A stretch of DNA of 64,000 nucleotides, from the NCBI RefSeq assembly GCF_004403465.1, contig NZ_SOGQ01000061.1, forward strand, positions 1 to 64,000, read 5' to 3'. Positions 35,561-44,331 of the stretch are shown in pieces. The notes under the pieces were generated by a model. That model was not told the origin of the DNA. It ran no database searches and was given only the letters and a program-made list of their open reading frames with translations. Source of the DNA: Cryobacterium sinapicolor (lineage in GTDB: Bacteria > Actinomycetota > Actinomycetes > Actinomycetales > Microbacteriaceae). The position numbers were made by a program, and so were the translations under genes. Each line of letters opens with the position of its first letter. Position 1 is the first letter of the stretch.

Positions 35561-36703
35561 ATGATCTCGAAAAAGGCAATTGCGATCTGCGCAATCGTCG
35601 GTGTTTCCGTTTCCGGCATCGTCATGGCGGCGCCGGCGAACGCTGAACCTGTGTCCAACAGCTACGCAATCGTGGGTTCAGATACGCTCCAGGACGTCGT
35701 GAACGCGGCCGTCAACGGCACGACGGTCAGCGGTTCGAACGTCCGGTCGCTGGCCAATGGGACGGCAGTCGGCTCCTTCGACGCGACGGGCGGAGTGCTG
35801 ATCCAGACCAAGCCTGCTGGCGCTCGTTTCGGGCGTCCCAACGGCTCGGGCGACGGGGTCAAGGCACTTAGCCGGTCGCTTGATGGTGCCGCTTACACGT
35901 CCGCGACACCCGGATCGCCCGCAGCGATCATCACCGGTCAGGTCGACATCGCGCGAAGCTCCTCTGGCCCGGGCAGCTCCGCGAACACGAACGGGCTGCT
36001 CGCCTACGTGCCGTTCGGTCGCGACGCGCTCACGTACGCCCACAGCGGCACAAACACGGGATTCGACAACCTCGACCTTGCCACGCTGACCGGCATCTTC
36101 AACTGCTCCATCACAGCCGTCAATGGCGTTTCGGTGACGGCTGTCATTCCTCAGGCTGGTTCCGGGACGCGTGAGTCTTGGCTGTCCAAGCTCTCCCTGA
36201 CGAGCGCGTACTCGACTGCCAACCCCAGCTGTGTCAAGGTCGGTCAGGAACACGACACCATAGCCCTTGCCGATGGCTCACCCTTCCCGGACAACGCGAT
36301 CACTGCGATGTCCGCCGCCCAGTGGGTCGCCCAGAACACCGGCGCCGGCATCAACCGGATCGGAACGGCAACCAACAGGGTCGGGATGCTCAACCCGGCC
36401 AAGGTCGGCACGCCCATCGCCGGCACGAACGCCGTGACCGGAGCCGGTGCCGCAATGACTCCAAACTCGGCCTTCTACAGCAACGCCACCTGGGGAAGGG
36501 ACACCTATCTCGTCGTCGAGTACGCGCGCATTGAGGCGGGTAACCCGAAGTTCGACGCCACCCTGGCGAACCTGCTCGACCCGAGCAAGGCCAGCAGCCT
36601 TACCAACACCGGCACATTCGCCTCCACCACGGGAGCAGCGAAGAAGAAGTTCGGCTTCCTCGCCCCGAGCAGCACCACCCCCCTCCGCTCGAACCTGCGC
36701 TAA
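35561..36703 (+). CDS. Secreted substrate-binding-like protein
   Basis: A 380-residue protein with a signal peptide (cleavage likely after ANA at 28) and no membrane anchor or lipobox. AIVGSDTLQDVVNA at the mature N-terminus and PQAGSGTRESWLSKL further on are typical of PstS-like binding proteins, and ITGQVDIARSSSGPG fits the second ligand segment. It is therefore a third binding-protein relative in this locus and probably released or held by partners. The start at 35561 is preceded by GAAAGG; the 102-nt gap before it could hold an internal promoter. Confidence 0.8.
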   Translation: MISKKAIAICAIVGVSVSGIVMAAPANAEPVSNSYAIVGSDTLQDVVNAAVNGTTVSGSNVRSLANGTAVGSFDATGGVLIQTKPAGARFGRPNGSGDGVKALSRSLDGAAYTSATPGSPAAIITGQVDIARSSSGPGSSANTNGLLAYVPFGRDALTYAHSGTNTGFDNLDLATLTGIFNCSITAVNGVSVTAVIPQAGSGTRESWLSKLSLTSAYSTANPSCVKVGQEHDTIALADGSPFPDNAITAMSAAQWVAQNTGAGINRIGTATNRVGMLNPAKVGTPIAGTNAVTGAGAAMTPNSAFYSNATWGRDTYLVVEYARIEAGNPKFDATLANLLDPSKASSLTNTGTFASTTGAAKKKFGFLAPSSTTPLRSNLR

Positions 36704-36770
36704 TTCCGCTTCGTCGCATCTCAATCGGTCCTTCACGTCACCCTAAACGCGTCAAGAAAAGGATTAACTC

Positions 36771-37835
36771 ATGAAGCTCAACACGAAGACCCGCACTCTC
36801 GCGGTCGGGGCGCTGTCCATCGCCCTGCTGGCTGGCACGGGAGTGGCCGCGGCCTCCGCCGTGGTCCAGACCAACGGATCGGCTGGGGCTGTCTACATGT
36901 ACGACGCCGCAGACGGAAGCGCCCTGGACGCTCCCGGATACTCCTACGGGTGGGACGACCAGGTCGTCGGCTCGCCCGATGGGGTAGACCCGATGGTCGA
37001 CTTTTCCTGCCCCGCGGGCACCACGAACGTCTACACCTTCGCCACCACACCGGGAACGGAGCTCGGGGGAACGAACGGCTGGAAGGCATTCTCGCCCAAT
37101 TCCCTGACCGCAACGGGTGGGGTTCTTCTGCCGAACACCACTCCGTCCGGCCAGATCAACGGGACAGGTCCTGCGATCAAGGCTGCCGGAGGCACCTACT
37201 CGCTCGGGTTCGCCTGCACCATTAATAACGGTGTGACTACTGTGGCCGCGTATTACCGTACCGCGACCATCACCGCGGGGACGGGTGCGTACACGCTCAG
37301 TCGCAATGACACCACCGTCGTTGTCCCGCCCGTCGTACCTGGACCGCAGAACGGCACCGTCGCTCTCGCTCCCACCACGACTGGCGCCGTCAACGGCGTG
37401 CTCGCGCTGACGGTCCCGGCCGGCGCCGCGGCGTCGTTCGGCACCCCGTCACTCGTGAACAACAAGTCGACCACGACCGGCACCCTCGGCAACATCACGG
37501 TCAACGATGGCCGGGTACTCACGCGCGAAGGCTGGAACCTCAGCGCGACCGTCGCGGACTTCAAGAACAGTACGGATGCGACGAACATCATCAGCAAGTC
37601 CCAGCTCGGCGTCGCCCCGAAGCTGGTCGTTGCCGGCACGTCCGCGACCGGCGTCACCGCCGCCGCGGTCCAGGTGGCCGGTGCGGCATCCGGGACGTAC
37701 AACTTTGCCTCCGGCTCGGCAGCGAACACGGTCGGCGACAGCGTTCTCAACGCAGACCTGACCTTCGTCGCTCCTCAGGACAAGGCCGCCGGCACCTACA
37801 CCTCGACGATGACCCTCACGGTCGTCTCGAAGTAG
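36771..37835 (+). CDS. Secreted protein with WxL-like C-terminal domain
   Basis: A 354-residue exported protein; signal peptide to about residue 30 (AAASA). The N-terminal half (about 31-180) is an unrecognised beta-rich domain with two Cys. After a Pro/Val linker, the C-terminal ~160 residues resemble a WxL surface domain: EGWNLSATVADF supplies the W-x-L triplet (Trp255) and the end AGTYTSTMTLTVVSK is in the place of the second, here degenerate, motif. WxL domains attach proteins non-covalently to peptidoglycan. A DUF916-like gene follows, the usual partner of WxL proteins in Firmicutes. Confidence 0.6.
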   Translation: MKLNTKTRTLAVGALSIALLAGTGVAAASAVVQTNGSAGAVYMYDAADGSALDAPGYSYGWDDQVVGSPDGVDPMVDFSCPAGTTNVYTFATTPGTELGGTNGWKAFSPNSLTATGGVLLPNTTPSGQINGTGPAIKAAGGTYSLGFACTINNGVTTVAAYYRTATITAGTGAYTLSRNDTTVVVPPVVPGPQNGTVALAPTTTGAVNGVLALTVPAGAAASFGTPSLVNNKSTTTGTLGNITVNDGRVLTREGWNLSATVADFKNSTDATNIISKSQLGVAPKLVVAGTSATGVTAAAVQVAGAASGTYNFASGSAANTVGDSVLNADLTFVAPQDKAAGTYTSTMTLTVVSK

Positions 37836-37858
37836 GAGCAGGCACCAGCTGAACAACG

Positions 37859-37890
37859 GGGGAGGAACGGCGTTCGCGCCGGTCCTCCCC
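37859..37890 (+). terminator. Hairpin after the WxL-like gene
   Basis: GGGGAGGAACGGCG pairs with CGCCGGTCCTCCCC around a four-base loop, with one mismatch, followed by TTCCTCT. It lies between the WxL-like and DUF916-like genes and could partly terminate, leaving the abundant secreted protein more expressed than the downstream genes. Confidence 0.55.
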
Positions 37891-37942
37891 TTCCTCTCAC
37901 ACTGATTTCCGCCAACGCAGCATCCGCAGAAAGACCGCAGAA

Positions 37943-39037
37943 ATGAGTACGCCGATCGTGACCCTCAGCACCATCGCCCCCCGACTCCTGTCCGTCACCG
38001 CCGGCGTGTTGGTCACCCTGGGATTGACCGTCAGCCTCGGCGTCTCAGGGGCCTCCGGCGCCTGGGCGGCCGACGCCGACGGCATCGCCGGCGCACCCTC
38101 CGCCGGCGGCGGCGTCGACCAGTCCCGGTCCCGGTTCAGCTACCAAGTCGAACCCGGCCAGACGCTCCAGGACGAATACCTGGTCGAGAACACCGGCACC
38201 ACCGTGCAGGCCGTCACCGTCTACGCCACCGACGCCTTCAACGCCGACGACGGCAGCTTCGCGCTCCTCGAGGGAGCCGCGACCCCCGCGGACGCCGGAA
38301 CCTGGATCGCTTTCGACAACGGCACCAACAGGATCCAGGTCACGCTCGACCCCGGCACCCGGCAGGTGCTGCCGTTCACCGTGACGGTCCCGGCCGATGC
38401 CACGCCCGGGGACCACGCCGGCGGCGTCATCGTCTCGGCCCTCTCCCCGGCCGGACAGGTCACCGTCGACCGGCGCGTCGGCATCCGCCTGTACGTGCGC
38501 GTCAAGGGCCCGCTGCAGCCCGGCCTGACGATCAGCAGCATCGAATCGTCCTACCAGCCGAGTGTCAACCCGTTCTCGGGCGAGACCACCCTGAAAATGA
38601 GCCTGACCAACAACGGGAACGTGTCGCTCAGTGCCGACACCGTCTCGCAGGTGCGCGGCTTGTTCGGGATTCCGCTCTCCGGGCTGGTCGATCAGGAGAT
38701 CTCCGAGATGCTGCCCGGCAGCTCCCGCACGGTCAGCATCGTGATTCCCGGCGTGGGCGCCTGGGTCTATCTGAACCCGCACGTGTCGCTGGCCGCGACC
38801 GTCGACGAGGACGCCCTCGCCGCGGGAGTGCTGCCGACCGGCGCGCGCAACAGCGACCTCTTCGTGGTGCCGTGGGCGTTTCTCCTTCTGGTGCTGGTCG
38901 GGGGAGGGACCTGGCTGATCGTGCGGTTCAGCCGCAAGCGCGACGCTACGATGGCCGCCGCCTGGATCGAATACACGGAGGCCGAGGCGCGCCGCAAGGC
39001 GCGGGAAGAAGCCCCGGCCGAGTTTGCCTCTCGTTAG
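37943..39037 (+). CDS. DUF916-like (WxL-interacting) membrane protein
   Basis: A 364-residue protein with a signal peptide (cleavage near residue 43), two Ig-like beta domains and one C-terminal membrane segment (about 309-331) with a basic cytoplasmic tail. The first domain has FSYQVEPGQTLQDEYLVENT and VTVPADATPGDHAGGVIVS, the pattern of DUF916 proteins, which in Firmicutes bind WxL proteins and peptidoglycan. The second domain contains LKMSLTNNGNVSL. Position after the WxL-like gene supports the call. AGAAAG upstream is a weak ribosome binding site. Confidence 0.7.
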   Translation: MSTPIVTLSTIAPRLLSVTAGVLVTLGLTVSLGVSGASGAWAADADGIAGAPSAGGGVDQSRSRFSYQVEPGQTLQDEYLVENTGTTVQAVTVYATDAFNADDGSFALLEGAATPADAGTWIAFDNGTNRIQVTLDPGTRQVLPFTVTVPADATPGDHAGGVIVSALSPAGQVTVDRRVGIRLYVRVKGPLQPGLTISSIESSYQPSVNPFSGETTLKMSLTNNGNVSLSADTVSQVRGLFGIPLSGLVDQEISEMLPGSSRTVSIVIPGVGAWVYLNPHVSLAATVDEDALAAGVLPTGARNSDLFVVPWAFLLLVLVGGGTWLIVRFSRKRDATMAAAWIEYTEAEARRKAREEAPAEFASR

Positions 39038-39061
39038 CTTTCCCGTCAGATCATCGAAACC

Positions 39062-39901
39062 TTGGACGTGCTAACTAAACCGGTGCTTACCTCCCCTGCC
39101 GTGCGCCGGCTTCCGATCGTGGCTCTCATCGCTCTCCTCGCGATGACGGGCATGGTCGGTGTCGCCCTGGGTGCTGCTGCCCCCAGTGCCGTCGCCCGAA
39201 GCGCGACTGCTCCCAGTGCCACGTCGGCGACGGATGATCCGCGCGGCGTCGATCTGTCCGTCACGGTGCTCGGACCGACCGGATCCTCGTCACCGGCGGC
39301 GCCGGCGGGGCCCGGCGCCACGCCCCGCGCGACGGCGCCGCAGCCGGCGAAACCAGCCTCGGTGCGCGGAGTCACCCAAACGACTGCAGCAGGGTCGGCC
39401 GCGGGGACCCACGCACTCGGAATCGACCCCACGGCGGTGGGCGGCGTCCTCTATGTCAGCGGCGTCACCGCGTTGCCGAAGCCGGACTTCGGCCCCGGCG
39501 GGGGCGACATCGTGCTGGCCTTCACCCTGAAGAATGTCACGACCACCCCGGTCACGTCGAGTCTCAAATTCTGGATCACGAACGCTGTCGGCATGCAGTT
39601 GGCCGCAGTCGACGCCGTCGAGGTCGCCGACCTTTCACCAGGGGAGACCCGCACGGTCACGGCCACCCTGCCCGACGTCGGCCAGTGGACTTTGTTCACC
39701 GGTCACGTCACCTTGACGCCACCGACCGAGGTTCTCGGAACGGCGCTGGGACCGGTGTCCCGGGAGTCCCTCGTCGTCATCCCGCCCTACTTCCTCCTGC
39801 TTGTGTTCACCGCCGCCGGCGCATTGACTCTGGGCTTGCGGAAGCTGCCCGTCGTGCGTCGTGCTCGTAACCCTGCAATCGGCGAGGGGATGGCGTCGTG
39901 A
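39062..39901 (+). CDS. Membrane-anchored Ig-like protein, relative of the DUF916-like protein
   Basis: A 279-residue exported protein: N-terminal signal (LPIVALIALLAMTGMVGVA), an Ala/Pro/Thr-rich segment, one beta domain (about 120-235) and a C-terminal membrane segment with RRARN tail. VVIPPYFLLLVFTAAGALTL and DVGQWTLFTGHVTL parallel VVPWAFLLLVLVGGG and GVGAWVYLNPHVSL of the preceding protein, so it looks like a shortened paralogue of its second domain. The start is uncertain: TTG 39062 or GTG 39068, neither with a good ribosome binding site. The stop overlaps the next GTG. Confidence 0.65.
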   Translation: MDVLTKPVLTSPAVRRLPIVALIALLAMTGMVGVALGAAAPSAVARSATAPSATSATDDPRGVDLSVTVLGPTGSSSPAAPAGPGATPRATAPQPAKPASVRGVTQTTAAGSAAGTHALGIDPTAVGGVLYVSGVTALPKPDFGPGGGDIVLAFTLKNVTTTPVTSSLKFWITNAVGMQLAAVDAVEVADLSPGETRTVTATLPDVGQWTLFTGHVTLTPPTEVLGTALGPVSRESLVVIPPYFLLLVFTAAGALTLGLRKLPVVRRARNPAIGEGMAS

Positions 39902-40938
39902 CCATCGCAAAGCCGACGCGCCGGTTCAGGGCACCCGGTACGGTCCGCCCGCCCGGCCGTCCCGGCCGTGCGGAATCCAGTCGGCGGTCCGGACCGCCGC
40001 GGCCTCCGACGGAGCCCGGAGCACCCAAACCGCCGAAAATCCCCAGGCCGCCCCGACGGATGCCGATGCCCCCGCGACCGCCGGTCGACCTCAGCCCGCG
40101 TGATCAGGCCATCCGTTCGACCCTGACGATCCTGGCCGTGCTGATCCTCGGTCTGCTGGCCAACATCACGGTGCTCGGTCAGCTGCAACACGTCGTCAGC
40201 CAGCAACGGCTCACCAACACGTTCCGGTACGAACTCGCCGAGGGAACCGCTCCGGTCAGCGAGGGCACAGTCGACAAGGTCCTGCTCACGGCGGGCACAC
40301 CCGTCGCACTGATCGACATTCCGTCCATCGATGTGCACGAGATCGTGGTCGAGGGCACCGACTCAGGCACCCTGCGGGCGGGGCCGGGCCACCGCCGCGA
40401 CAGTGTTCTCCCGGGGCAGGCCGGGTACAGCGTCATCATGGGCCGGGCCGCAGCCTTCGGTGGACCGTTCAGCCGACTCCAGGAGTTGCGCCCCGGGCAG
40501 GAATTCACCGTCATTACCGGCCAGGGCGAACACACCTACTCCGTGCTCGGCGTTCGCTATGCCGGCGATCCGACGCCGCCCGCGCTCGGAGCCGGCAAGA
40601 GCCGCCTGGTGCTCGCGACCGCTCGCGGCCCGGCCTTCGTGCCCACCGGCGTCGCCAGAGTGGATGCGGAACTCGTCTCGGAGACGAAGCCCGCCGGTGC
40701 ACGCCAGACCACCTATCTGACCCTGCCGCTTGCCGACAAGGAACTGGCCACGGACACATCGACCGTGTGGGCGCTCGTCTTCGCGCTGCAGTTCCTGCTC
40801 GTGATCGAGCTCGCCGCTGTCTGGGCATTCCGGCGGGTCGGCCCCCGCAAGACCTGGACCGTGTTCCTTCCCGTGGTCACGGTTGGTGGGGTCTTCGTGG
40901 CCGACCAGCTCGTGCGCCTGCTCCCGAATCTGCTCTAG
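39898..40938 (+). CDS. Sortase-fold protein lacking catalytic His and Cys
   Basis: A 346-residue membrane protein: a long Pro/Arg-rich N-terminus, one membrane segment (about 73-95), a sortase-like domain (about 125-262) and two further membrane segments (about 282-306 and 313-333). Alignment by eye with class E/D-type sortases is good (AGPGHRRDSVLPGQAGYSVI and FGGPFSRLQELRPGQEFTV). The catalytic His of the usual AGHR motif is Arg183 (MGRA), and the catalytic Cys of TLTTC is Ala242 (LVLATARG); Arg254 remains. It is therefore probably not a transpeptidase but a structural or binding module. The GTG overlaps the upstream stop. Confidence 0.85.
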   Translation: MTIAKPTRRFRAPGTVRPPGRPGRAESSRRSGPPRPPTEPGAPKPPKIPRPPRRMPMPPRPPVDLSPRDQAIRSTLTILAVLILGLLANITVLGQLQHVVSQQRLTNTFRYELAEGTAPVSEGTVDKVLLTAGTPVALIDIPSIDVHEIVVEGTDSGTLRAGPGHRRDSVLPGQAGYSVIMGRAAAFGGPFSRLQELRPGQEFTVITGQGEHTYSVLGVRYAGDPTPPALGAGKSRLVLATARGPAFVPTGVARVDAELVSETKPAGARQTTYLTLPLADKELATDTSTVWALVFALQFLLVIELAAVWAFRRVGPRKTWTVFLPVVTVGGVFVADQLVRLLPNLL

Positions 40939-40957
40939 CAACCCGAAACGAGTGGTT

Positions 40958-41971
<1,014 letters not shown>

Positions 41972-41981
41972 CGGTCTGCGG

Positions 41982-42008
41982 TCCCGGCCATCTCTGCGCC
42001 GGCCGGGA
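41982..42008 (+). terminator. Possible terminator of the pst locus
   Basis: An 8-bp perfect stem TCCCGGCC/GGCCGGGA with an 11-nt loop, 11 nt after the pstB stop. A strong T-run is lacking. Confidence 0.4.
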
Positions 42009-42048
42009 AGGGGGGTGCGTCTTTCCCCTCCGGGTACCGGGGTCGAAT

Positions 42049-42054
42049 TACACT
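42049..42054 (+). promoter_or_regulatory. -10 box of a leaderless promoter for the CYTH/CHAD gene
   Basis: TACACT ends 5 nt before the ATG at 42060 and closely fits TANNNT. Confidence 0.5.
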
Positions 42055-42059
42055 GAAGC

Positions 42060-43580
42060 ATGACTTCCGCTGGCTATGCAGAGATCGAGCGCACTTTCGA
42101 CGTCAACCCCGCGACGGCACTGCCGCCCCTGCACGATTTGCCGGGCGTCACCCACGTGGAACCGCCGGTCGAGCACCACCTCGACGCCCTCTACTACGAC
42201 ACGGCCGACCTGGTCCTCGCCGGTCGGCGATTGACCCTGCGCCGCCGCACCGGGGGCGACGACGCCGGCTGGCACCTCAAGCTCCCGGTCGCCGTCGACG
42301 AGCGCCGGGAGATGCGGGAGCCACTCGGCGATGACCCGGAGCAGATCCCCGAGGGCATCCTCACCCTCGTGCGGGCCGTCCTCCGCGGTCGCACCCTCGT
42401 ACCCGTCGTGCGGCTGCGCACCCGGCGCACCCTGCACCAGCTTGTCGGCGAGAATGACGTCGTGCTCGCCGAGGTCTGCGACGACGAGGTGCAGGCGGAC
42501 CGATTCGCGCCGGAAGCGCTCAGCCAGACCTGGCGGGAATGGGAGGTCGAGCTCGTGCACGGCTCCCGAGACCTGCTCGACGCCGCCCAGGCGCGGCTCG
42601 CGTCGGTCGGCGTGGAGCCATCCGCGAACCCGTCCAAACTGGCTCGCGCCCTCGGCGACCAGCTGCCGGCCTTCGTCACCGTGCCGGCACCCCGGCCGAC
42701 CCGCAAGAGCTCGGCCGGCACCGTGCTGATGGCCTACGTGCACGAACAGGTGCGGGCGATCGGCATCCAGGATGCGCGGGTACGGGAAAACGATGCCGAC
42801 GGCGTGCACCGGATGCGCGTGGCCACGCGCCGCCTCCGCTCGGCCCTGTCCACCTACCGGGATCTCCTGGACAGGGCGGTCACCGATCCACTCCGCGATG
42901 AACTGCGCTGGCTGGCCGGCTCGCTCGGCGCCGCCCGGGACGCGGAGGTGATCCGGCAGCGCCTCGCGCACCGGCTCGCGCAGGAACCGGTCGAACTCGT
43001 GGTGGGCCCGCTGATGGAGCGCATCGACGGGCACTTCGCCGAGGTCATCCGGGCCGCCCGCAAGCAGGCGCTCGCCGCCCTCGACTCCGAACGGTACTTC
43101 CGCCTGCTCGACACGCTCGACGCCTTGCTGGCCATCCCACCGCTGCTCCCACGGGCGGACAAGCCCGCGAGCACCGTCATCCCCGAACTGATCCGCGCGG
43201 ACTGGAAGCGCCTGCGCGCAGCCGTGTTCCTGGCCCAGGGCACCCCGTCGGGCACCGTGCGCGACGGGGCGCTGCACGAGGCGCGCAAGCGGGCCAAGCA
43301 ACTGCGCTACGCGGCCGAGACGGCCATGCCGCTGCGGCGCACCCGCGCGGTGCGGCTCGTGGCCGCGGCCCGGCAGGTGCAGGACACCCTCGGCGACCAT
43401 CAGGACAGCGTCGTCGCCCGGGACGAGCTGCTCCGGCTCGGCATGGCCGCGTACCTGCAGGGCGAGAACGCCTTCAGCTACGGCCGGCTGCACGCCGTGG
43501 AACGGAGTGGGGCCGCCGCCATGGAGACGCGCTTCTTTCGCACCTGGCGGGACTTTCCGAAGGCATCGATCTCGAAGTAA
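42060..43580 (+). CDS. CYTH and CHAD domain protein
   Basis: A 506-residue cytoplasmic protein. Residues 1-200 form a CYTH tunnel fold (LYYDTADLVLAGRRLTLRRR and WHLKLPV), which handles triphosphates or polyphosphate. Residues about 220-500 are a CHAD helical bundle with conserved His and basic residues (DADGVHRMRVATRRLRSAL and HEARKRAKQLRYAAE), known to bind inorganic polyphosphate. Lying right after a phosphate importer, it probably links phosphate supply to polyphosphate metabolism; that link is inference from position. It is convergent with the MarR gene, with only 3 nt between stops. Confidence 0.92.
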   Translation: MTSAGYAEIERTFDVNPATALPPLHDLPGVTHVEPPVEHHLDALYYDTADLVLAGRRLTLRRRTGGDDAGWHLKLPVAVDERREMREPLGDDPEQIPEGILTLVRAVLRGRTLVPVVRLRTRRTLHQLVGENDVVLAEVCDDEVQADRFAPEALSQTWREWEVELVHGSRDLLDAAQARLASVGVEPSANPSKLARALGDQLPAFVTVPAPRPTRKSSAGTVLMAYVHEQVRAIGIQDARVRENDADGVHRMRVATRRLRSALSTYRDLLDRAVTDPLRDELRWLAGSLGAARDAEVIRQRLAHRLAQEPVELVVGPLMERIDGHFAEVIRAARKQALAALDSERYFRLLDTLDALLAIPPLLPRADKPASTVIPELIRADWKRLRAAVFLAQGTPSGTVRDGALHEARKRAKQLRYAAETAMPLRRTRAVRLVAAARQVQDTLGDHQDSVVARDELLRLGMAAYLQGENAFSYGRLHAVERSGAAAMETRFFRTWRDFPKASISK

Positions 43581-43583
43581 CCC

Positions 43584-44075
43584 TCAGTCGAAACCGAGGC
43601 TCAGCTTGCGCAGCAGGGTCGCGAGGCCGGCCTGCTCACTCGGCGACAGCGTGGCGAGCAGCTCGGCCTCGGCGTCGACCAGCCGGGTGATGGCGGCGTC
43701 CACCCGGGTGAGGCCGGCCGGGTTCATCCCGACGAAGATGCCGCGGCCGTCGTTGGGGTCGGTGCGCCGGGTGACCAGCCCGCGCTCGACGAGCCGGTCG
43801 ATCCGGTTGGTCATCGTGCCGCTGGAGACCAACGTCTGCTGCAGCAGGGCCTTCGGGCTCAATTCGTAGGGTGCCCCCGCGCGGCGCAGGGCCGAGAGCA
43901 CGTCGAACTCCCAGGAGTCCAGCTCGGACCGGGAGAACGCGGTGCGCCGGGCACGGTCCAGGTGCTTGGACAGACGTGCCACGCGTGACAGGACCTGCAG
44001 CGGCGCGAAGTCGAGGTCGGGCCGCTCGCGCAGCCAGGCATCAACGATCCGGTCGACTTCGTCATGTGCGGGCAT
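43584..44075 (-). CDS. MarR family transcriptional regulator
   Basis: A 163-residue winged-helix repressor. SWEFDVLSALRRAGAPYELSP begins the DNA-binding domain, TMTNRIDRLVERGLVTRR is the recognition helix and wing, and dimerisation helices flank it. The ligand and targets are unknown; autoregulation is common in this family. A -10 box 6 nt before the ATG at 44075 supports the start and suggests leaderless expression. Confidence 0.92.
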   Translation of the reverse strand: MPAHDEVDRIVDAWLRERPDLDFAPLQVLSRVARLSKHLDRARRTAFSRSELDSWEFDVLSALRRAGAPYELSPKALLQQTLVSSGTMTNRIDRLVERGLVTRRTDPNDGRGIFVGMNPAGLTRVDAAITRLVDAEAELLATLSPSEQAGLATLLRKLSLGFD

Positions 44076-44081
44076 CCGTCC

Positions 44082-44087
44082 ATTATC
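44082..44087 (-). promoter_or_regulatory. -10 box of a leaderless promoter for the MarR gene
   Basis: Minus-strand GATAAT ends 6 nt before the ATG at 44075. Confidence 0.5.
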
Positions 44088-44197
44088 CCGCTCGGGCGCG
44101 CAAACCGGCGCGGGAACCGGCCCAGGTGCGCCGGGGCGCGCTATCGGCGCGATATCTGGCAGACTTGTCACCGTTGGTCGGCCCTCGGTCGGCGAAT

Positions 44198-44269
44198 TCC
44201 GCCGTGGTGTAATGGCAGCACGACAGCCTTTGGAGCTGTTAGGTCTAGGTTCGAGTCCTGGCGGCGGAG
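44198..44269 (+). tRNA. tRNA-Gln (anticodon TTG)
   Basis: A 72-nt cloverleaf. Acceptor TCCGCCG/CGGCGGA with discriminator G, anticodon stem ACAGC/GCTGT, loop CTTTGGA with anticodon TTG at 44230-44232, and T-loop TTCGAGT. CCA is not encoded. The gene lies directly upstream of glmU. Confidence 0.95.
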
Positions 44270-44331
44270 CCCTGAATGGCGTCACCATCCGGCCTTCCCC
44301 GGGCGGCTCCACCGAAGCTAGAGGAAACCAC

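Noticed and set aside
39898-40938. Active class E sortase
   Set aside because: Both the catalytic His and Cys positions are substituted, so transpeptidase function is not supported despite the fold.
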